Assembly (NCBI GenBank): GCA_031363055.1
Contig: JANLTP010000254.1
Location: forward strand, 1-33,352
Source of the DNA: JANLTP01 sp031363055
Lineage (GTDB): Bacteria; Pseudomonadota; Gammaproteobacteria; Burkholderiales; Burkholderiaceae_E
DNA: 33,352 nucleotides
Direction: 5' to 3'
The notes beneath the pieces were generated by a model. That model did no database searches. It was not told where the DNA came from and saw nothing but the letters and a program-made list of their open reading frames with translations. Numbering within the stretch: position 1 is the stretch's first letter; every line of letters begins with the position of its first letter. Shown here piece by piece: positions 1-7,908 of the stretch. The position numbers were made by a program, and so were the translations under genes.

Positions 1-38
1 AGCTGATCGAACGACTGCGCATTCAGCATGCTGCTTGA
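1..38 (+). CDS. 3' end of an upstream gene (partial)
   Basis: A frame entering from the left edge reads L-I-E-R-L-R-I-Q-H-A-A and stops at TGA (36-38), three bases before the ATG of the next gene. The tight spacing and the lack of a ribosome binding site before that ATG suggest translational coupling with an upstream operon gene. Only about 12 codons are visible, so the product cannot be named and the frame choice is an inference. Confidence 0.4.
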   Translation, partial: LIERLRIQHAA

Positions 39-41
39 TCG

Positions 42-1280
42 ATGAACTTTAACGATACCTCAGAGGAAGCGGCGTTCCGGATCCAGGCTCGAAGCTGGAT
101 CGAGGCCAATGCGCCGCATGAACTGAAGAGCGAACTCGAGATGGCCGGCTTTGGTCAGCCGGCGTTACGCAATGGCGACGTGCTGGCCGCCGCCAAGGCT
201 TGGCAGCGCAAGAAACACCAGGCCGGTTGGGCCTGCCTGCATTGGCCCAAGGAGTACGGTGGCCGGGGCGCGACGCCGATCGAGCGCGTCATCTGGCAAC
301 AGGAGGAAGGCGTCTATGGCAAGTTGGCCGGCACCTTCATCATTGGTCAGGGCATGTGCGGGCCAACCTTGATGGCATTTGCCGCCGACGCGCACAAACG
401 TCGTTATTTGCCGCCGCTGGCGTCCGGCGAAGAAGTCTGGTGCCAATTGTTCTCCGAGCCGGTTGCCGGCTCCGACCTCGCCGGTTTGCGTACCCGTGCC
501 GAGAGAGTCGGCGATGACTGGATCATCAACGGCCAGAAGATCTGGACCAGTGGCGCTCATTACTCGGACTACGGCATTCTGATTACCCGCACCGATCCGA
601 ACGTACCGAAGCACGATGGCCTGACGATGTTTTTCATCAACATGAAAAGCCCGGGTATCGAGATCCGTCCGATCAAGCAGGTCAATGGCCAGTCGGGCTT
701 CAACGAGGTTTATTTCACCGACTTGAAGGTGCCGGATCAGCAACGCCTGGGTGCGGTCGGTAACGGCTGGAAGGTGTCGCTGACTACGCTCATGAACGAG
801 CGGCTATCGATCGGCGCCGGCATGCCCACCGGCTTTCCGGAGTTGCTCGATTTTTGCTGCCACTTTGACACCGGCGACGGTCTGGCGATCGACGACCCGG
901 CGGTGCGCTCAAAACTGGCCACCTGGGCGATTCGCACCAGCGGGCTGCGTTACACCAGTTACCGCAGCATTTCGGCGCTCTCGAAAGGCCAGATTCCCGG
1001 GCCGGAGAACTCGATCGGCAAGTTGGTGGCTGGAACCACCTTGCAAGAAATTGCGCAGTTTGCCCTCGATCTGCAAGGCCAAGCCGGAATTACGCTTGAC
1101 CCGGCCAGTGCCGTAGCGCAAGCGCGCTTTCAGGCGATGTTACTGCGCTCGCCAGCAACCCGGATTGAAGGCGGCACCGACGAAATTTTGCGCAACATCA
1201 TCGCTGAACGCGTGCTCGGACTACCCGCCGACCTGCGTGCCGATCGTGGCATGGCGTACAACCAGATTCCGACGCGATAG
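42..1280 (+). CDS. acyl-CoA dehydrogenase, first of a tandem pair
   Basis: 412 aa FAD-dependent acyl-CoA dehydrogenase, which introduces an alpha-beta double bond into an acyl-CoA in the cytoplasm and passes electrons to ETF. The N-terminal helical domain holds WPKEYGGRG (about 68-76). The FAD-binding middle region holds FSEPVAGSDLAGLR (137-150) and NGQKIWTSGAH (163-173). The C-terminal domain ends in IEGGTDEILRNIIAERVLGLP. Two glutamates could act as base: E376 in IEGGT, the usual short/medium-chain position, and E253 in NERLSIG, the helix-G position used by long-chain and isovaleryl enzymes. The next gene is a clear paralogue, so this is a tandem duplication that may encode a homo- or heterotetramer. 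The start was chosen because the ATG follows the upstream stop by three bases and the same N-terminus recurs in the paralogue. The family is certain; substrate unknown. Confidence 0.95.
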   Translation: MNFNDTSEEAAFRIQARSWIEANAPHELKSELEMAGFGQPALRNGDVLAAAKAWQRKKHQAGWACLHWPKEYGGRGATPIERVIWQQEEGVYGKLAGTFIIGQGMCGPTLMAFAADAHKRRYLPPLASGEEVWCQLFSEPVAGSDLAGLRTRAERVGDDWIINGQKIWTSGAHYSDYGILITRTDPNVPKHDGLTMFFINMKSPGIEIRPIKQVNGQSGFNEVYFTDLKVPDQQRLGAVGNGWKVSLTTLMNERLSIGAGMPTGFPELLDFCCHFDTGDGLAIDDPAVRSKLATWAIRTSGLRYTSYRSISALSKGQIPGPENSIGKLVAGTTLQEIAQFALDLQGQAGITLDPASAVAQARFQAMLLRSPATRIEGGTDEILRNIIAERVLGLPADLRADRGMAYNQIPTR

Positions 1281-1293
1281 GACTGAAATTACC

Positions 1294-2538
1294 ATGAACT
1301 TTGAAGACACCCCATCAGAAGCGGCTTTTCGCATCGAGGTACGCGCCTGGATCAAGGCCAACGCGCCCCACCACCTGCGCGATGAACTCGAGCGATTGCG
1401 CGGCACCGGTCGCATGAGTGCTCGCGGCTTTGATCCGCTTACCGAGGGACGGGCCTGGCAGAAGAAAAAGTCAGACGCTGGTTGGGCCTGCCTGCAATGG
1501 CCGAAAGAGTATGGCGGTCGCGGTGCCTCGCCAATCGAGCGGGTCATCTGGCAGCAGGAGGAAGGCCCCTATGCCGAGCTCTGCTCGTTCTTTGGCATCG
1601 GCCAGGGCATGTGTGGCCCGACCGTCATGGCGCACGGCAGCGAGGACGCACGACGTCGTTATTTGCCGCCCTTGGCCTCCGGCGAAGAAATCTGGTGCCA
1701 GCTCTTTTCGGAACCGGTGGCCGGCTCCGATCTGGCCGGCTTGCGCACCAAGGCCGAGCGCGATGGCGATTTTTGGGTCATCAATGGCCAGAAGATCTGG
1801 ACCAGCGGCGCACATTATTCAGACTACGGCATCCTGATCACCCGAACCGATCCGAACGTGCCCAAACATGATGGGCTGACGATGTTCTTCATCGACATGA
1901 AGGCACCTGGCGTTGAAATACGGCCGATCAAGCAGATCAGTGGTGCCTCGCATTTTAATGAAGTGTTTTTCACGAATCTGCGGATTCCGGACAGCCAGCG
2001 GCTGGGTGCCATCGGCAATGGTTGGAAGGTGTCGTTGACCACGCTCATGAACGAGCGCATGTCGATCGGTGCGGGCGTGGCGACCGGTTTCCCGGAGTTG
2101 CTCAAGTTATGCGCAGAAACCCAAACCGACGACGGCTTGGCGATCGATGACCCGGCCGTGCGCAGTAAGCTGGCGACCTGGGCGGCGCGCGACGCTGGCC
2201 TCAAATACACGGCCTACCGCAGCATATCGGCGCATTCGAAAGGACAAAATCCCGGGCCGGAAAACTCGATCGGCAAACTGGTTGCCGGCAGCATGCTGCA
2301 GGAGATCGCGATGTTCGCCATGGATCTGCAAGGACAGAACGGTCTGATGAACGACGCCGAACACACTGAGGCCGGCGCCCATTTCCAGTCGATGCTGTTC
2401 CGTGCTCCGGCCATGCGGATCGCTGGCGGCACCGACGAGATCCTGCGCAACATCATTGCCGAGCGAGTGCTGGGGCTGCCGGCCGACATGCGGGCCGATC
2501 GCGGGATTCCTTTCAATAAAATACCGACCAAGCTTTAG
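1294..2538 (+). CDS. acyl-CoA dehydrogenase, second of a tandem pair
   Basis: 414 aa acyl-CoA dehydrogenase, very similar to its upstream neighbour along its whole length (both begin MNF-D-T--EAAFRI and end in RVLGLPAD-RADRG). The family motifs are present: FSEPVAGSDLAGLR (138-151) and NGQKIWTSGAH (164-174). At the position where the neighbour has E376 this protein has A377 (RIAGGTDEI), so its catalytic base is presumably E254 in NERMSIG. The ATG at 1294 was chosen over longer in-frame starts inside the upstream gene because it matches the paralogue's N-terminus and lies 13 bases after the upstream stop. The two genes are surely cotranscribed. The E/A difference suggests the copies have diverged in chain-length or substrate preference, or act as unequal subunits of one enzyme; this is inference. 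Confidence 0.95.
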   Translation: MNFEDTPSEAAFRIEVRAWIKANAPHHLRDELERLRGTGRMSARGFDPLTEGRAWQKKKSDAGWACLQWPKEYGGRGASPIERVIWQQEEGPYAELCSFFGIGQGMCGPTVMAHGSEDARRRYLPPLASGEEIWCQLFSEPVAGSDLAGLRTKAERDGDFWVINGQKIWTSGAHYSDYGILITRTDPNVPKHDGLTMFFIDMKAPGVEIRPIKQISGASHFNEVFFTNLRIPDSQRLGAIGNGWKVSLTTLMNERMSIGAGVATGFPELLKLCAETQTDDGLAIDDPAVRSKLATWAARDAGLKYTAYRSISAHSKGQNPGPENSIGKLVAGSMLQEIAMFAMDLQGQNGLMNDAEHTEAGAHFQSMLFRAPAMRIAGGTDEILRNIIAERVLGLPADMRADRGIPFNKIPTKL

Positions 2539-2547
2539 GGGCCAAAT

Positions 2548-2565
2548 AATCCTGCGCGCGGGATT
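2548..2565. repeat. 18-bp near-perfect palindrome
   Basis: AATCC-TGCGCGCG-GGATT is symmetric apart from one mismatched pair. It sits ten bases after the stop of the acyl-CoA dehydrogenase and just upstream of a sigma-54 type promoter. No T-run follows, so a simple terminator is unlikely; it may be an operator. Its role is unproven. Confidence 0.45.
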
Positions 2566-2580
2566 GATTGGCTTCTAGCA

Positions 2581-2596
2581 TGGAACAGTTCTTGCT
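2581..2596 (+). promoter_or_regulatory. sigma-54 (-24/-12) promoter of the TRAP binding protein gene
   Basis: TGGAACAGTTCTTGCT matches the RpoN consensus TGGCACG-N4-TTGCW with the invariant GG and GC at the correct spacing and two mismatches in the -24 box. It lies 66 bases before the ATG of a DctP-type gene. Dicarboxylate transport genes are classic RpoN targets, which supports the call. No enhancer-binding protein gene is seen in the window. Confidence 0.65.
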
Positions 2597-2599
2597 TCC

Positions 2600-2640
2600 G
2601 ATCGTGGGTCTTCCGTTCGCGGATCGCCGCCCACACGATC
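2600..2640 (+). other. inverted repeat in the leader
   Basis: GATCGTG-GGG arms at 2600-2608 pair with CCCACACGATC at 2630-2640, leaving a loop of about 21 bases. In RNA this could form a hairpin between the predicted transcription start (about 2607) and the start codon at 2662. Because the predicted start falls inside the left arm, it may instead be a protein-binding site in DNA. Confidence 0.35.
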
Positions 2641-2661
2641 AACATTGTGCAAGGACCTCAC

Positions 2662-3740
2662 ATGCAACGCAGAAAATTTGTCAACACGCTCGCTGCCAGC
2701 GGCGCCACCTTGGCTTCGGCCCCAGTCCTAGCCCAAACCCCAGCCCAGATCCGCTGGCGTCTCGCCTCGAGTTACCCGAAGTCGCTCGACACCGTCTACG
2801 GCAGCGCCGAGATGCTGGCCGATCGTGTCTCGAAACTGACCGACGGCCAATTCCAGATTCGAGTCTTCGCGGCCGGTGAAATTGCGCCGGCGCTGCAAGC
2901 GTTGGACGCTGTGCAAGGGGGCTCGGTCGAATGCTGCCACACCAACTCCTACTACTAAGTCGGCAAGAACATGGCGTTCGGCTTTGAAACCGCACTGCCA
3001 TTCGGCCTCAATACACGACAGCAAGACGCCTGGATGTACTACGGTGGCGGCATGGAGTTGGTGCGCGAGTTTTACGCGACTACAACGTCATGAATTTTCC
3101 GGGTGGCAATACTGGCGAGCAGATGGGCGGCTGGTTTCGTCAGCAAATCAAGTCACTGGCCGAAGTCAAGGGTCTGAAGATTCGCATTCCGGGTATTGGC
3201 GGTCAGGTCTGGGCACGACTGGGCGCGGTTCCGCAGAATATTCCCGGTGGCGATATCAATCCGTCGCTCGAGCGCGGTGTGATTGATGCCGCCGAATGGA
3301 TCGGGCCCTACGACGACGAAAAACTCGGTTTCTACAAGATCGCCAAGAACTACTACACCCCGGGATGGTGGGAACCGAGTTCGGAATTCTCGTTCTTCGT
3401 CAACTCGAGCGAATGGACGAAGTTGCCCAAGCAGTTTCAACAGGCCTTCGAGGTCGCGGCCGCCGAAGTCAATTTGAACATGATGGCCGAATACGATGCC
3501 AAGAACCCGGCCGCGCTCAAGCGTTTGGTCGCCAACGGCGTCACCTTGCAACGTTATCCGGTCGAACTCATGCGGGCCGCTCAAAAAGCGGCCTTTGAGT
3601 TCTATGACGAGGAAGCCGCAAAGAATGCAGCGTTCCGAAAGATCTACGTTTCCTGGCGCAAATTTCGCGAAGATGCGCAGACCTGGTCAGGCGTCGCCAA
3701 ACAGGCCTACGATTCGTTTGCGTCGGCGAACAAACTTTAA
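2662..3740 (+). pseudogene. TRAP transporter substrate-binding protein (DctP family), broken by a stop and a frameshift
   Basis: The intact product would be about 359 aa, normal for DctP-type periplasmic binding proteins of tripartite TRAP transporters. It begins with a twin-arginine-like signal (QRRKFVNTLAA, cleavage near VLAQT). Typical family segments follow: ALQALDAVQGGSVECCHTNSYY, the run VGKNMAFGFETALPFGL, then FPGGNTGEQMGGWFR, DAAEWIGPYDDEKLGFYK and YYTPGWWEPS. Two lesions interrupt it. TAA at 2956-2958 stands where a Tyr codon (TAC or TAT) would restore the run of tyrosines. One base is missing near 3076-3078, where GCG-GAC has become GC-GAC and restoring it rejoins the frames. No DctQ or DctM gene lies nearby, so this would be an orphan binding protein even if intact. 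The two lesions may be real decay or sequencing errors. Confidence 0.85.
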
Positions 3741-3764
3741 GAAACGAGCATCACGCGGCTGGAT

Positions 3765-5015
3765 TCAACCAGGAATGCACACCGGTAACGCTGTGATGCC
3801 GTGCACAAAGCTTGAGCGCATCCGCTCGACATTGCCAACCACTTCGATCTTGGGGAAGCGCTTCAGCGCTTCTTCCCAGAGAATCTGCAGTTGCATTTCG
3901 GCCAGCCGGTTACCGACACAACGGTGAATACCGAAGCCAAATGACAGATGCTGGCGCGGCCGCGCTCGATCAATGATGAACTGATCGGGGTTCTCGATGA
4001 CTTCTTCGTCGCGATTGCCCGAGATGTACCACATGACGACCTTGTCGCCTTTTTTGATCTGTTTGCCGCGCAGCTCGAAGTCCTGAATAGCCGTGCGACG
4101 CATATGCGAGAGCGGCGTCTGATAGCGGATGATCTCCGAGACCATGCTCGGAATCAGCTTCGGGTTGTCGCGCAGTTTCTGGTACTCGGCCGGGAATTGA
4201 TTCAAAAACATCAGGCCGCCGGAGATTGAGTTGCGCGTCGTGTCGTTGCCGCCGACGATCAACAGAATCAGGTTGCCGAGGAACTCCATGGGCGGCATAT
4301 TGCGAGTGGCTGGCGAATGCGCGAGCATCGAGACCAGATCGGTGGCCGGCGGTGCGTTGACGCGCTGATTCCAAAGACCCGTGAAGTACTCGAGGCATTT
4401 GCGCAGTTCGCCGTTGCGCTTGTCCCAGGCCTCAGGCGGCGCATCGGGCGCAATCGGCGACGTCGCCACGTCGGACCAATAGGTCAGCAGGCGGCGGTCT
4501 TCGAACGGAAAATCGAATAAGGTCGCCAACATCTGAGTGGTCAACTCGATCGACACGCGATCGACCCAATCGAACGTTTCATTGCGCGGCAAGCCGTCGA
4601 GAATCGCGCAGGCACGCTCGCGAATCGTGACCGACATCTTGGCCAGGTTCATGGGGGCGACGATCGGTGAGACCGTACGGCGCTGATCGTCATGTTTGGG
4701 CGGGTCCATGGCGATGAACATCGGGAAGCGCGACTGCGTCGGCGCGTCAGCGATGGTGATACCACCCAAGCTGGACTCCGACGAAAACACTTCGTGGTTG
4801 GTATCAACGGTCATGATGTCGTTGAATTTGGTGATCGACCAGAATTTTCCCTGATAGCCGTTGGCCTGGTAGTGCACCGGGTCCTCGCGGCGCAAGCGCG
4901 CCAGATAGGGCCAGACAATATCGGACTGGAACAGATCCGGATTCGAAAGATCGATCTGATCGAGCGGAATGCTCGCTGCGTGGGCTAGGGCCTCTTGTTG
5001 GGTCATGGCTTGCAT
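3765..5015 (-). CDS. cytochrome P450, CYP153-type alkane/fatty acid terminal hydroxylase
   Basis: 416 aa soluble P450. The haem-binding loop is FGFGIHRCVGNRLAE with Cys366 as the thiolate ligand. The I-helix oxygen-activation motif is GGNDTT (255-260) and the ExxR pair lies in EIIR (294-297). Segments such as MFIAMDPPKHD, TPLSHMRRTA and KGDKVVMWYISGNRDEE are characteristic of the CYP153 family, which hydroxylates medium-chain alkanes and fatty acids at the terminal carbon. CYP153 enzymes need a ferredoxin and ferredoxin reductase, often encoded beside them; neither is present here. The ATG at 5015 has GGAGA five bases upstream. The gene is transcribed away from a DUF697-like gene across a 129-base region containing a palindrome. 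Family assignment is strong from recalled motifs; the exact substrate is inferred. Confidence 0.9.
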   Translation of the reverse strand: MQAMTQQEALAHAASIPLDQIDLSNPDLFQSDIVWPYLARLRREDPVHYQANGYQGKFWSITKFNDIMTVDTNHEVFSSESSLGGITIADAPTQSRFPMFIAMDPPKHDDQRRTVSPIVAPMNLAKMSVTIRERACAILDGLPRNETFDWVDRVSIELTTQMLATLFDFPFEDRRLLTYWSDVATSPIAPDAPPEAWDKRNGELRKCLEYFTGLWNQRVNAPPATDLVSMLAHSPATRNMPPMEFLGNLILLIVGGNDTTRNSISGGLMFLNQFPAEYQKLRDNPKLIPSMVSEIIRYQTPLSHMRRTAIQDFELRGKQIKKGDKVVMWYISGNRDEEVIENPDQFIIDRARPRQHLSFGFGIHRCVGNRLAEMQLQILWEEALKRFPKIEVVGNVERMRSSFVHGITALPVCIPG

Positions 5016-5044
5016 GTTGGTCTCCGTCCAGTTTGGTAAATTGT

Positions 5045-5059
5045 ACGTCGAATCGACGT
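5045..5059. promoter_or_regulatory. perfect palindrome, candidate operator of the P450/DUF697-like divergent region
   Basis: ACGTCGA-A-TCGACGT is a perfect inverted repeat with 7-base arms and one central base, 30 bases upstream of the P450 start codon. A related half element, TAAATTGACGTC, lies at 5076-5087, and TAAATTGTACGTC runs into the palindrome from the left. The geometry fits a dimeric repressor or activator site. No adjacent regulator gene is available to link to it. Confidence 0.45.
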
Positions 5060-5105
5060 TGGAGAGGTATCGCGATAAATTGACGTCTGTCGTTCAGTCC
5101 AAGCA

Positions 5106-5119
5106 CTGACTTGTGTCAA
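5106..5119. promoter_or_regulatory. possible FNR/FixK-like box
   Basis: Read on the minus strand, TTGACACAAGTCAG matches seven of the eight fixed bases of TTGA-N6-TCAA. It lies in the divergent region about 90 bases upstream of the P450 start. A single degenerate match of this size can occur by chance, so the call is weak. Confidence 0.2.
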
Positions 5120-5144
5120 ATACGGCGAAGTCGGACAATGCCGA

Positions 5145-5678
5145 ATGAACCGCAACCGAGCAAAACCTGTCGTCGCAACCGCCGTCATCGTCGCCGAGAC
5201 CCATCGAATCCCGCGCAACGATGGCGAACTCGACGCGGCCCGCAAGCGGGCCCGCAGCTTACTGACGCGCACGGCGGCCGCCGCGTCCGCTGCATCGATC
5301 ATTCCACTGCCAGGCATTGATATCGCAGTCGACGCTGGCGCCCTGCTCCGCGTGATTCCGCAGATCAACCGCGAGTTCGGATTGACACCCGAACAAATTG
5401 AAAATCTCTCGCCCAAACACCAGTTGCTGGTCTACAAGGCGATTGTGGTGGTCGGCGGTGCGATGGTCGGCAAGCTGGTTACCCGCGAACTCGTGATTGC
5501 CGCCCTCAAGGCGGTCGGCGTTCGGCTGACCATCAAGCAGGCCACGAAATATGTACCGATTGCCGGCCAGGCATTATCGATTGCCCTTGGCTTCGCGGCA
5601 TTGCAGTATGTCGGGCGCCAGCACATCAAGGAATGTGTTCGGGTAGCCGAGCAGGTCAATAACCAGGCCACATCCTGA
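5145..5678 (+). CDS. small membrane-associated protein, DUF697-like
   Basis: 177 aa protein with a charged, Arg-rich N-terminus (about 1-45), a hydrophobic LPGIDIAVDAGALLRVIPQI segment, and two later hydrophobic stretches (about 100-120 and 140-160). The pattern of a PLPGxD segment, then a helix ending in FGLTPEQ, then a hydrophobic pair around KYVPIAGQAL, resembles the DUF697/YcjF-type C-terminal domain. I am not certain of this; EcsC-like proteins have similar composition. No enzymatic motif is visible. It is divergent from the P450 gene and convergent with the response regulator, so it is probably monocistronic. Function unknown. Confidence 0.7.
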   Translation: MNRNRAKPVVATAVIVAETHRIPRNDGELDAARKRARSLLTRTAAAASAASIIPLPGIDIAVDAGALLRVIPQINREFGLTPEQIENLSPKHQLLVYKAIVVVGGAMVGKLVTRELVIAALKAVGVRLTIKQATKYVPIAGQALSIALGFAALQYVGRQHIKECVRVAEQVNNQATS

Positions 5679-5699
5679 CCAGACCAAGTCTTGACCAAG

Positions 5700-6470
5700 C
5701 TACATTTGCCTGAACCGGGGCGAGTAGGCGCGCGCGACGACGAGTTCAATGCCGCTCGCGCCCAATTGAACCTGCAGTCTTCCGGATTCATCGCGCCGGG
5801 TTGCCTTGACATGGGCCATGTTGACAATGGTTGATCGATGGATTTGCCAGAACACTTCGGCATCCAGACCCTCGGCCAATTCGGCCAACGGCGTTCGGAT
5901 CAGGTGCTCGCCCTCTGCTGTATGCACCGCCGTATAGCCGTCATCACTTTGGAAATACAGAACCTCATGGATAGGCACGTGAAACACTGAATTGCCTCGG
6001 CTGGCGCGTATCCAGCGAAGCCTCTGTGCCGGTTGATTTGCCGCCGCCGGATCGCGCGTCAAACTGGCCAACAACCGGGCCAGCTCGGGCGGCGGCGCGG
6101 CTGCGGCAATGGCGCGCCGCAGTCGTTCAACCGTACGCGCAAGGCGTTGCGCATCGACGGGTTTGACCAGATAGTCGACGGCCTCGCTCTCGAAGGCGTC
6201 CAGCGCATACTGATCATAAGCGGTGACGAACACCACGCGCGTATCGCTCTCGATGCCTTTTGCAACCTCGAGGCCCGTCAGACCGGGCATCTTGATATCG
6301 AGAAACGCCACCGTCGGCGCGTGCTCGGTAATGGCGGTGGCCGCAGCTATCCCATTGTTCACCTGGGCAACGACATGCAGCTCAGGCCAAAGCTCGGACA
6401 GCCGGCGCGACAAATGGTCGAGCAAGGCCGGTTCGTCATCGGCCAGCACGGCCGTAGCGATGGTCTTCAT
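5700..6470 (-). CDS. LytTR-family response regulator (AlgR/LytR type)
   Basis: 256 aa DNA-binding response regulator. The receiver domain (1-120) has the acidic pocket D11-D12-E13, phosphoacceptor D58 in FLDIKMPG, T83 and K103 in YLVKPV. A short linker leads to a LytTR DNA-binding domain (about 150-256) with the typical run VHEVLYFQSDDGYTAVHT, then LAELAEGLD and FWQIHRSTIVNM. The start ATG overlaps the stop of the upstream sensor kinase gene (ATGA), so the two are translationally coupled and almost certainly partners. Candidate target sites are described in the promoter of the same operon (7888-7930), suggesting autoregulation. Physiological target unknown. Confidence 0.93.
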   Translation of the reverse strand: MKTIATAVLADDEPALLDHLSRRLSELWPELHVVAQVNNGIAAATAITEHAPTVAFLDIKMPGLTGLEVAKGIESDTRVVFVTAYDQYALDAFESEAVDYLVKPVDAQRLARTVERLRRAIAAAAPPPELARLLASLTRDPAAANQPAQRLRWIRASRGNSVFHVPIHEVLYFQSDDGYTAVHTAEGEHLIRTPLAELAEGLDAEVFWQIHRSTIVNMAHVKATRRDESGRLQVQLGASGIELVVARAYSPRFRQM

Positions 6471-7390
6471 CGCATCATCGGCAGATCGATGAAGACACGG
6501 GTACCCGGAGTTAATTCTTCAATCGTCAATTTTGCCTTTCCGTCATACAAAACGGCCAATCGCTCGCGCAGGTTCTGTAGCCCGACGCCGGCGTTCGCAC
6601 CGGGCCTGAATCCCAGGCCATTGTCGCTGACCCGCGCCTGCAGGCGATCACCTTGCTGTTCGATTTGCACCCAAATCTCACCGCCTTCGATCTTTGGCTC
6701 GAGGCCATGCTTGATGGCGTTTTCCACGATCGGCTGCAACAACATGGGCGCCATCGACTGGGCCAGCAGTTGTGGCTGCACGTCAATCGTGTAGGTGAGT
6801 CGATCACCCATCCGGATTTTGAGTAATTCCAGATAGTTGCGCAAGAGCCCGGCCTCCTGCCCGACTGTCCCTTCGGTCGCACGACTGGCAAGCAGGGTCG
6901 AGCGCAAGTAGGCGATAAAGTTTTCCAGCATGGCGCTGGCCTTGCTGGGTGAGGTCTCGATCAGGCTCACCACGTTGGCCAAGGTATTGAACAGAAAATG
7001 CGGCTCAATCTGCGCCTGCAACATGCGTAGCTGCGCCTCGGCCAACTGTTTCTCGGTCGAAAGCACGCGGATTTTTTCGCGCGCCAGTAGTTCGGCAATC
7101 TTTCGTTCTTCCCACTCCCTGCCCAACCACCACGGCCCGCCCCAGACGGCCAGGCCGTGAATCAGCAGTACGAAGGCCCAGAAACCGAATGGCCAAAACG
7201 GCCAGACGATGCGAACTCGCGACGCGGGCGCGAACCAGTAAAACAGCAGCCAGACGCCGTTAATGAGGCAAAAAACGGCCAGATGTTTGTAGAAGCGCCG
7301 CAGCGACCGCACCCGGCGGCGCGCCCGCGCATAAGCATCGGGCTCGGCTAACGACAGAGCGTTGTTGGCCGCGCTCGAGCGTTGTCTCAA
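6467..7390 (-). CDS. LytS/AlgZ-type sensor histidine kinase with N-terminal 2TM domain
   Basis: 307 aa from the chosen start. The N-terminal part (about 20-98) has two membrane helices separated by a Trp-rich turn and ends in GREWEERKIAELL, the 2TM-domain pattern. A short coiled coil (about 105-125) leads to the His_kinase domain with phosphoacceptor H131 in QAQIEPHFLFNTLANV. The ATP-binding part has PIVENAIKHGLEP (N box), DNGLGF (G1) and GVGLQNLRERL (G2). No ATG exists in a suitable place. The TTG at 7390 overlaps the upstream gene's stop as TTGA, giving coupled translation. Longer in-frame starts would run through the upstream 2TM gene. It has no large sensor domain, so the signal is probably sensed in or near the membrane. 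Confidence 0.88.
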   Translation of the reverse strand: MRQRSSAANNALSLAEPDAYARARRRVRSLRRFYKHLAVFCLINGVWLLFYWFAPASRVRIVWPFWPFGFWAFVLLIHGLAVWGGPWWLGREWEERKIAELLAREKIRVLSTEKQLAEAQLRMLQAQIEPHFLFNTLANVVSLIETSPSKASAMLENFIAYLRSTLLASRATEGTVGQEAGLLRNYLELLKIRMGDRLTYTIDVQPQLLAQSMAPMLLQPIVENAIKHGLEPKIEGGEIWVQIEQQGDRLQARVSDNGLGFRPGANAGVGLQNLRERLAVLYDGKAKLTIEELTPGTRVFIDLPMMR

Positions 7391-7767
7391 CGGCCAGCCG
7401 TCCCGCCTGTGGCTTGTGTTTCGCGGGCGGCGCGGGCGTCGCGTTCTTCGAGCATGAATTGCTCGATCTTGCGGGCTTCCCAATGGCGTCCCGTTGGACT
7501 GGTCCGTGACCAGACCAGCAGGCCATGGATCAGTAAACCCAGTCCCCATCCCAGAGTAACGGGCAGCGGCCGGGGCCAACCATTGCGGGTCAGATGAGTT
7601 GCGCCCTGCGCGAGAAACAGCACCCAAAGCCCGCCGACCACCGAACCATAAATCAGGGCATGCAGGTACCAACCGCGCAGCGCACGAACCCGTCGGCGTG
7701 CGATCCGGTAGGCTTGATCCATCGCAGACTCGGGTGAATTGTCGGTCAGGCGGTTCGAGTAGTGCAT
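7387..7767 (-). CDS. small 2TM-domain membrane protein
   Basis: 126 aa protein with two predicted membrane helices (about 38-55 and 75-90) flanked by RIARRRVRALRGWYLH and HWEARKIEQFMLEERDARA. The layout copies the N-terminus of the adjacent kinase (RRRVRSLRRFYKH ... EWEERKIAELL), so the two genes probably arose by duplication of a 2TM domain. The ATG at 7767 has AAGGA at good spacing. The stop TGA overlaps the kinase's TTG start. It may be a membrane partner of the kinase; this is inferred from linkage and homology only. Confidence 0.85.
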   Translation of the reverse strand: MHYSNRLTDNSPESAMDQAYRIARRRVRALRGWYLHALIYGSVVGGLWVLFLAQGATHLTRNGWPRPLPVTLGWGLGLLIHGLLVWSRTSPTGRHWEARKIEQFMLEERDARAARETQATGGTAGR

Positions 7768-7877
7768 TTCCGGTTTCCTTTATGCCAGGGCGTTTGTCGT
7801 GAAACGGATCATGGCTGCGGGCAGGGTCGTACTCCAGTGGTTTGCGTCGAATCAACCAAAGCGTGGGTCGAAACGCT

Positions 7878-7899
7878 GTTCACGGGGAGTGAACGGTTC
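7878..7899. promoter_or_regulatory. inverted repeat, candidate operator in the 2TM-kinase-regulator promoter
   Basis: GTTCAC-N5-GTGAAC (7878-7894) is a perfect inverted repeat, and GAAC-G-GTTC (7891-7899) overlaps its right arm. On the minus strand the overlap reads ACCGTTCACT (7888-7897), which shares its first seven bases with the AlgR site ACCGTTCGTC as I recall it. A second element, ACCGTTTAAG, lies at 7921-7930, 33 bases away (about three helical turns). Confidence 0.4.
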
Positions 7900-7908
7900 G
7901 AGTCAAAG

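Noticed and set aside
165..743. 192-codon minus-strand open frame inside the first acyl-CoA dehydrogenase
   Set aside because: A similar frame recurs at the same place in the paralogue (1471-1815), which follows from shared codon use rather than from a real antisense gene.
6467..7855. Long 462-aa form of the sensor kinase
   Set aside because: The extra N-terminus would be translated through the whole 2TM gene in another frame and is Arg/Pro-rich with no domain. The TTGA overlap start at 7390 explains the arrangement better.
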